Below are positions 1 through 6,245 of a DNA stretch of 7,672 bases, piece after piece. This DNA comes from JBEKZQ01 sp049509675 (GTDB taxonomy: Bacteria > Planctomycetota > Planctomycetia > Pirellulales > Thermoguttaceae). The stretch lies in assembly GCA_049509675.1 (NCBI GenBank), contig JBEKZQ010000457.1, forward strand, positions 1 to 7,672. The letters are read 5' to 3'. Within the stretch, counting starts at the first letter, position 1. Each line of letters begins with the position of its first letter. The position numbers and the translations under genes were made by a program. Below the pieces are notes generated by a model, which was not told the DNA's origin, made no database searches, and worked only from the letters and a program-made list of their open reading frames with translations.

Positions 1-527
1 TGGGGATCGAACTCCTCCGGCGTAGCGGAATGACAAAAGACGCCCGTGGACGTCCAGTGGACGAAACTCAGCCACTGGACGTCGGGCGACATGCCCAGGA
101 CCATCGGTTTTCCCGGTTCAAAGCCTTCGAACAAGAATTTCTTGGCCAGCGGGGCGGTGTGCAGGGTCATCACCGTGAAGCAGAGCAGGACCCAACCCAC
201 GCAGAAGGCCAGCACGCCGCTGCCGATGCGGTCGGCGATCATCAGGAACCGCACGTTGACTTGCGAGATCCAGTCGGTGGCCGCGCGGAACAGCACGACG
301 ATCACGGTAAAGAGGCCCCACAGGCAGAGGAAATCCCAGAGATACGTGTAGTGAGGGTTCCACGAGTCCAGCCATTGGGCGGCCGGCTCGAACAGCGTGC
401 TGGCCAACAGGGCGCCCGTCACCACGTTGACCAGGCGGATGGCGTTGGCCCACATCCCTTGCGGATACAAGAAAGCCACGCAGGCCACCGGGATCAGCAA
501 CAACAATATAGGCAGAATGAAGCTCAT
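1..527 (-). CDS. CvpA-like integral membrane protein (partial, runs off the left edge)
   Basis: The minus-strand frame opens with ATG at 527 and stays open for 175 codons to the window edge, so the C-terminus is missing. Hydrophobic segments fall at residues about 2-20, 27-45, 62-80 and 101-121, giving a four-helix membrane protein. The stretch from DWISQVNVRFLMIADRIGSG (residues 85-104) into the fourth helix resembles the CvpA pattern, in which an amphipathic region and a D-R-x-x-G motif precede the last helix. CvpA proteins are inner-membrane proteins tied to colicin V export and envelope stress, with unclear biochemistry. A tail reading PDVQWLSFVH follows the helices, and tails of this kind occur in planctomycete members as I remember them. 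A weak GAG lies 7 nt before the ATG. The gene is 172 bp downstream of the GspE-like gene on the same strand. Family assignment rests on topology and one motif, so another small membrane family is possible. Confidence 0.6.
   Translation of the reverse strand, partial: MSFILPILLLLIPVACVAFLYPQGMWANAIRLVNVVTGALLASTLFEPAAQWLDSWNPHYTYLWDFLCLWGLFTVIVVLFRAATDWISQVNVRFLMIADRIGSGVLAFCVGWVLLCFTVMTLHTAPLAKKFLFEGFEPGKPMVLGMSPDVQWLSFVHWTSTGVFCHSATPEEFDP
49..83. repeat. 12-bp perfect inverted repeat inside the CvpA-like gene
   Basis: GACGTCCAGTGG at 49-60 is matched by its exact reverse complement at 72-83 across an 11-nt loop. It lies within the coding frame, over residues 149-160 (D-V-Q-W ... H-W-T-S). 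The left arm is also part of the self-complementary 10-mer TGGACGTCCA at 47-56. The function is unknown and coding constraint may explain part of it. Confidence 0.7.
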
Positions 528-571
528 CGTAGCACTCGGCGATTAATTTGCAGGCCGTTCGGATGTCTTAC

Positions 572-604
572 ACTGAACACTGAAAACTGAAAACTGAAAA
601 CTGA
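572..604 (+). repeat. ACTGAAA heptamer array, left copy
   Basis: Heptamer units begin at 572, 579, 586, 593 and 600: ACTGAAC, three exact ACTGAAA units, then a truncated ACTGA. The array sits between the GspE-like gene and the CvpA-like gene, 45 nt before the latter's ATG. The same heptamer occurs in the opposite orientation at 4007-4029, just upstream of pilT. Confidence 0.9.
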
Positions 605-619
605 TCCCCCTCACCCCGG

Positions 620-657
620 CCCTCTCCCGCGTGCCGCCTCGGCACGATGGGAGAGGG
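620..657. repeat. Long palindrome downstream of the GspE-like gene (REP-like or terminator)
   Basis: CCCTCTCCC at 620-628 pairs with GGGAGAGGG at 649-657. Inside it, CGTGCCG at 630-636 pairs with CGGCACG at 640-646 around a CCT loop. The two stems stack with only one and two unpaired bases between them. The hairpin lies 42 nt beyond the stop of the GspE-like gene and could end its transcript. No T-run follows on the minus strand, so a dispersed REP-like repeat is at least as likely as an intrinsic terminator. Related CCTCTCCC strings occur at about 4875 and 5086. Confidence 0.65.
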
Positions 658-699
658 GGATGAGTGGCGGCGACTTCTCCCAATCTTGCCAAACTCCAA

Positions 700-2778
700 T
701 TACTGTTTCAACACGCGCATCAGTTCGGGCAGGGAAGTGGCGCCCCGGGCCACCAGCAGGATGCCTTCCTCCCGCAGGCTTTTCTGGCCGGCCTTGCGGG
801 CCACCTGTCGCAGGACGTCCAGTTTCGGCTTGGCGGCCAGCGCCTTGCGCAGCGTGTCGTCGACGACCAGCAACTCGAACAGGCCCGTCTGTCCCTTGTA
901 GCCGGTGCCGCCGCACTCGGGGCACATGTCTTTCTTGTCGTCGTCCGGTTTCGGCTGGGGCGGGCGATACAGGGCCCGCAGCCGGCCCTCGGGAATCCCC
1001 AGTTGCTGGAGCACCTGCGGCGCGGGGGCATAGGCCTCTTTGCAGCGCTCGCACAACTTGCGGATCAGCCGCTGGCCCAGCACCATCGTCACCTGCCGGG
1101 CGAAGTCCTGCGGCGGCACGCCCAGCGCCAGCACGCGCAACAGGGCCTCGGCACAATCCTTGGCGCGGATGGTGCCGATGACCAACCGGCCTTCGCCGGC
1201 AATGTCCTTGCATAGCATGCCGACCGTGGCCGCGTCCACCAGGTCGCGCACGACCACCACGTTCGGCTGCTCCCGAAACAGCTTGGGCAGCACGGTGACA
1301 GGGGTTTCGCCGTCCGCTGCCTTGTAGGTGGTGACCGGGACGTTCTCCACTTCGTCGTAGCGGTTGGTCGCTTCTTCGACGGCCGCGAACTCGCGAGTAA
1401 AGCGGTCCTGGCTGCGAAGCACGACGTTGGTGGCGGTCCGCAGACCGGCGCCGGGCAGGGCCGAGAGCAAGACGAAGCCCCGCTCCCGGCCCAGCAACTC
1501 CTTGACCTGTTCCTGCATCTTGGCACGCATGCCAAGGTCGTCCAGGGAGGCCAGTCGCTGGGCCTTGATCTCGAACTGGATCAGCACTCGTTCTCCGCCC
1601 TGGATGCCCTGCGAGGCGAACGTAGCCAGCGTGCGTACCGGTTCCACCGAGCCGGTCGGATTGAGGGCCTCCACGCCTACCATCTTGGGCAGCCGGTCGC
1701 GATGGACGGGGCTCCATGGGCCGATCGACGTGGCGAACTTATCCCGCACGCGCTCGGCCACCTCAACCGACACCTGCTGCTGCAACTGGGCCGGCGTCAA
1801 TTCCTCCGTGGCCAGCCGCCTGGTCACCTCGATGATCGTACTTTCCTGGAACGCCGCCCGGGCCTTGTCGATCTTGTCGAACACTAGCTGGCGGATCACC
1901 ACGTACTCGATGCCGAACTTTCCCTCCTGGCGATTTTGCCGGTCTTGCGGATTGGCGCCGCAGAGCAGCTTCAGCGATTCCAGGGCCGGGTCGGCGGTCT
2001 CGCGCTCGCGGGGCTCGCGCGGCATCCACACGCCGTCGACCATGTGCCGCACCGTGACCGCCGACGGCGTGAAATCCAGCATGATGGCCGTGGCCCGGCC
2101 GGCGAGCCCCTCGTAGAGGATCTCCCGGGCCTGCGGCAGGCCCGGCGATTGCCGGGCGGCCAGCATCCGCGCCGCGTCGGCCGGAGCGTCGGCGCCGCCC
2201 CGCGCGAACGCTTTGACGGGCGAGCCCTCCTCGTTCGGGTCCCTGCTCTCGGCGGCCATCCGCACGCCGAACTTCCCCACGACCTCGGCCAAAAGGTATC
2301 GCAGGTGCCCGCGGGTCAAAACGCGCATGTGCTCGCCAACACGGACGTTGCGATCCAGGACGTACAGCGTCAGCGGCACGGCATAGGCGATCAGCAGCAG
2401 CGGAAAGACCAGCCAGAACAGGGGAATCAACCATAGCAGCACGAAAGTGCCCAGGAAACTGCCGAAGACGATCGCATTCCAGCGGCGGTAGTCGAGCTTC
2501 AATTCCACGGCGTCGCGGCTGACCCAATCGGTCGAGCCGACCCAGGCAAGAAAGACCAGCCAGCAGCAGAGGATCTTGATCCAACTGAGATAGCCGCCGG
2601 GATCGCGATGAAAGGCCGGTGGGCCGGCCGCCGCGTTGCCCGCCGGTCCGGCGGCCCACAGCGTGCCGGCCGTCAGGCAGACCAACGCGGCAACCAGTAT
2701 CACGGCGACCAGGCGGCGAAATCTTAACATCACAGGGCGGCAGGGCCGCCAGCCAGTACGAGCTACCGCTCGGTTCAT
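700..2778 (-). CDS. Membrane-anchored GspE/PilB-like protein with degenerate ATPase motifs
   Basis: This 692-residue protein has the layout of a type II secretion / type IV pilus assembly ATPase. ATG at 2778 has GGGAG 8 nt upstream. Residues 1-42 form an arginine-rich signal-like segment, with further membrane helices at about 63-81, 102-120 and 121-141, leaving the rest cytoplasmic. The N2-like domain starts near 229 (VRHMVDGVW at 242-250; SLKLLCGANPQDR at 268-280). It carries about 85 extra residues at roughly 295-380 and resumes at GERVLIQFE. The motor core is recognisable but altered. Walker A reads LPGAGLRTA (441-449), with Arg447 in place of Lys. The Asp box is ENVPV (478-482), the GEIRD Walker B is RDLVD (511-515), and the His box is TIRAK (536-540). 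The zinc cysteines (576/579 and 619/622) and the C-terminal domain are well conserved. I infer a structural pseudo-ATPase, probably partnered with the PilT-type protein 61 bp upstream. Weak residual ATP binding cannot be excluded. Confidence 0.85.
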   Translation of the reverse strand: MNRAVARTGWRPCRPVMLRFRRLVAVILVAALVCLTAGTLWAAGPAGNAAAGPPAFHRDPGGYLSWIKILCCWLVFLAWVGSTDWVSRDAVELKLDYRRWNAIVFGSFLGTFVLLWLIPLFWLVFPLLLIAYAVPLTLYVLDRNVRVGEHMRVLTRGHLRYLLAEVVGKFGVRMAAESRDPNEEGSPVKAFARGGADAPADAARMLAARQSPGLPQAREILYEGLAGRATAIMLDFTPSAVTVRHMVDGVWMPREPRERETADPALESLKLLCGANPQDRQNRQEGKFGIEYVVIRQLVFDKIDKARAAFQESTIIEVTRRLATEELTPAQLQQQVSVEVAERVRDKFATSIGPWSPVHRDRLPKMVGVEALNPTGSVEPVRTLATFASQGIQGGERVLIQFEIKAQRLASLDDLGMRAKMQEQVKELLGRERGFVLLSALPGAGLRTATNVVLRSQDRFTREFAAVEEATNRYDEVENVPVTTYKAADGETPVTVLPKLFREQPNVVVVRDLVDAATVGMLCKDIAGEGRLVIGTIRAKDCAEALLRVLALGVPPQDFARQVTMVLGQRLIRKLCERCKEAYAPAPQVLQQLGIPEGRLRALYRPPQPKPDDDKKDMCPECGGTGYKGQTGLFELLVVDDTLRKALAAKPKLDVLRQVARKAGQKSLREEGILLVARGATSLPELMRVLKQ

Positions 2779-2839
2779 TTGGTCCGCTCCCGTTGGTCGC
2801 TAATCTTTGTGAAGAGCTTCACGTTCTTTGACGCTCGCA

Positions 2840-3994
2840 TCACAGAATCCCCGGCTCGCGAATTTCTATCCCCTTCAGGGCCATCTTCAGAGCTTCCGCA
2901 TTCGGGGCCACCTCGAACGCCGTGGGCCGATCGATCATCTCTTCCTCGATCAGGGTTTTCAGACTCGTGGTGAAATCCTGCATCCCCTCGTTCCTGCCGA
3001 TGCGGATGGCATCTACCAGCTTGTCGTCCTGGCTCTCCAGAATCAGCTTGCGGACCGTGGGGTTGAAGGTCATGATCTCGACCGTGGGCACTCGGCCCAC
3101 GCCGGGGCGGATCGAAGGCAGCAGCTTCTGGGCCACGATGGCCTTCATGTTGAACACCAGGGCGCCGCGGATCGCGTCGTGCATGCCCTGCGGAAACAGA
3201 TCGAGAATGCGGCCGATCGTGCTGGGGGCGGTCGAGGCATGGATCGTGCCGAACACCAGGTGCCCGGTCTCCGCCGCCTGGATCGCCGTCTCGAACGTCT
3301 CCCGATCGCGCATTTCGCCCACCAGCATCACGTCCGGATCCTCGCGCACCGCGTGCTTCATGCCGGTCATGAAATCCTTCACGTCCAGCCCGATCTCGCG
3401 CTGATTGATCAGGCACTTGTCCTCCGTGAACAGGAATTCGATCGGGTCCTCCAGCGTGAGGATGTGCTTGCGATAATGGTGGTTCACGTAGTTCAACATC
3501 GCGGCGATCGTGGTGCTCTTGCCCGAGCCGGTCACGCCCGCCAGAAGGATCATCCCCTGGCTGAATTCGCACAGGGTTTCCAGACCGTCGGGGAGGTTCA
3601 GTCCCTTGAAGTCGGGAACGGTGTTGTTCACCCGCCGGGCCACCAGCCCCACCTGGCCCATCTGCTGGAGCACGTTGACGCGGAACCGCCAACGGATCTC
3701 GTCGATGGGCAGCGAGTAGGCGAAGTCCACCCCGCCGTCGTCATCGAAGACCCGCTTCCGCCGGGGGTCCGGCTCGATCATGGGAAAGATCAGCCGGGCC
3801 ATTTCCTCGACGTCGACCGGCCCGCGATTCAGCGGCCGCAACGAACCGCGGACGCGTACGAACGGGGGGCAGCCGACCTTCAAGTGCAGATCGCTCCCCT
3901 CCAGTTTCACCAGGGCGCGAAACAGTTTGTCGATTTCCAATTCGGGCTGCACGCCCAGAAACCGCAGGTGGTCCTTTTCGATTGCTATCGCCAT
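2840..3994 (-). CDS. pilT: PilT-type twitching/retraction ATPase
   Basis: This 384-residue cytoplasmic hexameric ATPase belongs to the PilT/PilU branch, which powers retraction of type IV pili. All motor motifs are intact: Walker A GVTGSGKST (153-161), Asp box LEDPIE (181-186), Walker B DPDVMLVGEMRD (219-230) and His box GTIHAST (249-255). TVRKLILE (313-320) occupies the place of the AIRNLIRE retraction motif. The N-terminal PAS-like domain contains GSDLHLKVG (33-41). There is no zinc tetracysteine, as expected for PilT rather than PilB. I chose ATG at 3994; an in-frame TTG at 4003 would add three residues. Neither start has a clear Shine-Dalgarno, and a heptamer array ends 12 nt upstream of the ATG. 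The gene lies 67 bp after hisF and 61 bp before the GspE-like gene, its likely operon partner. The tail beyond about residue 345 is slightly longer than in typical PilT. PilU is an alternative name. Confidence 0.93.
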   Translation of the reverse strand: MAIAIEKDHLRFLGVQPELEIDKLFRALVKLEGSDLHLKVGCPPFVRVRGSLRPLNRGPVDVEEMARLIFPMIEPDPRRKRVFDDDGGVDFAYSLPIDEIRWRFRVNVLQQMGQVGLVARRVNNTVPDFKGLNLPDGLETLCEFSQGMILLAGVTGSGKSTTIAAMLNYVNHHYRKHILTLEDPIEFLFTEDKCLINQREIGLDVKDFMTGMKHAVREDPDVMLVGEMRDRETFETAIQAAETGHLVFGTIHASTAPSTIGRILDLFPQGMHDAIRGALVFNMKAIVAQKLLPSIRPGVGRVPTVEIMTFNPTVRKLILESQDDKLVDAIRIGRNEGMQDFTTSLKTLIEEEMIDRPTAFEVAPNAEALKMALKGIEIREPGIL

Positions 3995-4006
3995 GGGAAC
4001 CAAGAG

Positions 4007-4029
4007 TTTTCAGTTTTCAGTTTTCAGTT
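4007..4029 (-). repeat. ACTGAAA heptamer array, right copy (inverted relative to the left copy)
   Basis: On the + strand three exact TTTCAGT units lie at 4008-4014, 4015-4021 and 4022-4028, with partial units at the edges. They read ACTGAAA on the minus strand. The array occupies the hisF-pilT gap and covers the place where a pilT leader or ribosome binding site would be expected. The left copy at 572-604 has the opposite orientation, so the two arrays form an inverted pair around pilT and the GspE-like gene. Confidence 0.9.
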
Positions 4030-4061
4030 GGTCGTGCTCGCCGACGTCGACCCGCACGGTC

Positions 4062-4841
<780 letters not shown>

Positions 4842-4897
4842 AACCTTATCAGCCGATGAATGATTCGCGTAGTCCCCTCTCCCGCCAGGAGATGGCT

Positions 4898-5017
4898 AGT
4901 GGTCTGTCCAACTTGAGTTTACGGGTGCCACGGTTGGCTTGTCCAACCGTGTTTCCAGCACTGCTGGGCAAGCCAGCAGTGGCACCCAACCGGTAATGTC
5001 GAAATGGACAGACCACT
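4898..5017. repeat. MITE-like element with 13-bp terminal inverted repeats and internal cruciform
   Basis: AGTGGTCTGTCCA (4898-4910) and its exact complement TGGACAGACCACT (5005-5017) bound a 120-bp element. Inside, GGGTGCCA (4923-4930) pairs with TGGCACCC (4980-4987). Within that are two hairpins: ACGGTTGG/CCAACCGT (4930-4937/4943-4950, loop CTTGT) and CACTGCTGG/CCAGCAGTG (4959-4967/4973-4981, loop GCAAG). The result is a multi-branched fold. There is no room for a transposase, so any mobility would be in trans. I see no clear target-site duplication. Similar GGGTGCCAC...GTGGCACCC strings are, from memory, abundant in planctomycete intergenic DNA. Confidence 0.75.
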
Positions 5018-5052
5018 GCCTGTGTTGCCGAGACACAGGCTGGAAGCCTGTG
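5018..5052. repeat. Two mutually exclusive overlapping hairpins
   Basis: GCCTGTGT (5018-5025) pairs with ACACAGGC (5033-5040). Alternatively CACAGGCT (5034-5041) pairs with AGCCTGTG (5045-5052) around a GGA loop. The middle segment is shared, so only one stem can form at a time. The block abuts the right end of the MITE-like element directly. Confidence 0.7.
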
Positions 5053-5085
5053 CTACGTCGATTTGTGGATAATCCGGGTTAGGGT

Positions 5086-5106
5086 CCCTCTCCCAAAGAG
5101 AGAGGG
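5086..5106. repeat. Short CCCTCTC/GAGAGGG hairpin downstream of dinG
   Basis: CCCTCTC (5086-5092) pairs with GAGAGGG (5100-5106) across a 7-nt loop, about 84 nt beyond the dinG stop. The arms are the same sequence type as the palindrome at 620-657. No T-run follows on the minus strand, so terminator function is uncertain. Confidence 0.5.
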
Positions 5107-5189
5107 GGCACCGCTTTGTGAAAGTCCAGCCTTTACTGTACCGTGCCTCCGCCCTGCCGGTCAAGGATGAGGACGACAGATGAGGAACA

Positions 5190-6245
5190 CTACCCCGCTT
5201 CCTCGACCACCTGTCGGCACTCCGGGAGCGAGGCCAGAAACAGCTTGCCGTAGGGCTTGGTGTGGATGCGCGGATCGAGAATCACCACGATGCCCCGGTC
5301 ACGCTTGGTGCGCACCAGGCGGCCGAACCCCTGCTTGAGCTTCAACACCGCCTCGGGCAGTTGATACTCGCGGAACGGATTGCCGCCGCGGGCGCGGATC
5401 GATTCCAATCGGGCTTCCAACAACGGCCGGTCCGGCACGCTGAAGGGCAGCCGCGTGATGATCACGTTCTGCAAGGCGTCGCCGGGCACGTCCACGCCCT
5501 GCCAAAAACTGTCCACGCCGAACAGCACGCCCCGGGGATTGGCCTTGAATCGCTCGATCATCTGGCTGCGCGGCAGGCCCTCGGCCTGGCTGTACAGCGC
5601 CAAATTCTCTTCCGCCAGCCAGGGCGCCAGGGCCGTCGCGGCCTGCCGCATCATGACATAACTGGTGAACAGCACGAACGCCCGGCCCTGGGTGCGCGCC
5701 ACGTAGCGGCGGATCATGTCCACGGCCTTGCACTGATACTCGGCCGGCTGGGCTCCCGGATCGGGCATTCCCCGCAGCAGGACCAGTTCCACCTGCTCGC
5801 GGTAATTGAAGGGACTTCCCAGGCATAAAGACCGCGACTGGAGCAGACCGATCCGCGATTTGAAGAACTCGAAACTGCCGGCCGTGGCCAGCGTGGCGCT
5901 CGTGAGCACGACGGTCGGCACTTTGGCGAACAATTGCTCGCGGAGGATGGGACCGACGTCGATGGGGGCCGCTGAGAGCGTAATCCGCCGCCGCGATCGG
6001 CCCTGCGTGCTATCGATCCAATAGACCGATTCGGGCGTCTGCTGGGCGCACCATTGCTCCACGCCTTGCGACAGGCCGTCGAGCCGGTTGGCGGCCGCCG
6101 TGAAGTCCTGCCGCCGCTCGGGCTCGGGAACATCGGCCGCCACTTTACGCACCGTGCCCGCAAGACGCGTCAGGGCCTCGCTCAACGCGTTGGGGACTAC
6201 CCCCGGCTGGCGGACGCGGCCGTTGCCGCCGGATTGCCCGTCCAT
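5190..6245 (-). CDS. dinG: DinG-type helicase, C-terminal part (second frame of a frameshifted gene)
   Basis: This frame supplies the second RecA-like domain of the helicase whose first half lies at 6145-7143. In joined numbering (300 residues from the first frame plus 350 from this one, about 650 in all), LTSATL is at 413-418. RAFVLFTSYV starts near 487, motif V FGVDSFWQGVDVPGD spans 541-555 and motif VI QGFGRLVRTKRD spans 604-615. These belong to superfamily 2 XPD/DinG 5'-3' DNA helicases acting in repair and replication-transcription conflict. Homology-like sequence begins around DGQSGGNGRVRQPG. Upstream of it this frame is rich in Cys, Trp and Ser and looks non-coding. An ATG at 6245 (GATGGAC) falls exactly at the junction and could serve as a start for a separate polypeptide, so I used it as the boundary. 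Without the first half, this piece lacks Walker A and DEAH and cannot be a helicase alone. Confidence 0.8.
   Translation of the reverse strand: MDGQSGGNGRVRQPGVVPNALSEALTRLAGTVRKVAADVPEPERRQDFTAAANRLDGLSQGVEQWCAQQTPESVYWIDSTQGRSRRRITLSAAPIDVGPILREQLFAKVPTVVLTSATLATAGSFEFFKSRIGLLQSRSLCLGSPFNYREQVELVLLRGMPDPGAQPAEYQCKAVDMIRRYVARTQGRAFVLFTSYVMMRQAATALAPWLAEENLALYSQAEGLPRSQMIERFKANPRGVLFGVDSFWQGVDVPGDALQNVIITRLPFSVPDRPLLEARLESIRARGGNPFREYQLPEAVLKLKQGFGRLVRTKRDRGIVVILDPRIHTKPYGKLFLASLPECRQVVEEAG

Larger units (their letters stand above)
4842..5189. other. 348-bp gene-free gap filled with palindromic repeats
   Basis: I find no credible gene between dinG and hisF. The interval holds a nested inverted-repeat element (4898-5017), a pair of overlapping hairpins (5018-5052) and a short CCCTCTC/GAGAGGG hairpin (5086-5106). 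About 80 bp of unremarkable sequence next to dinG completes it. The hisF promoter, if separate, must lie here, but I see no convincing -35/-10 pair. Confidence 0.8.

Noticed and set aside
30..590. + strand open frame of 186 codons across the left end
   Set aside because: It opposes the CvpA-like membrane protein and runs through the ACTGAAA array, and its His/Gln/Arg-rich product looks like an antisense artefact.
572..604. CRISPR-like array
   Set aside because: The units are 7 bp and contiguous with no spacers, so this is a short tandem repeat.
611..1717. Minus-strand open frame of 368 codons overlapping the GspE-like gene
   Set aside because: It is an out-of-frame reading of the same strand, very rich in Gly, Arg and Ala, while the gspE-like frame carries recognisable domains throughout.
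700..2778. Pseudogene call for the GspE-like gene
   Set aside because: The frame is intact over 692 codons with a good ribosome binding site and conserved zinc and C-terminal regions. Changes concentrate at catalytic residues, which fits functional divergence better than decay.
4898..5052. Riboswitch or structured leader of hisF
   Set aside because: The hairpins are near-perfect DNA palindromes with transposon-like ends and no aptamer core I recognise; a repeat cluster explains them better.
4919..5164. Minus-strand open frame of 81 codons in the dinG-hisF gap
   Set aside because: Most of it is the palindromic repeat read as protein, with no independent support for coding.
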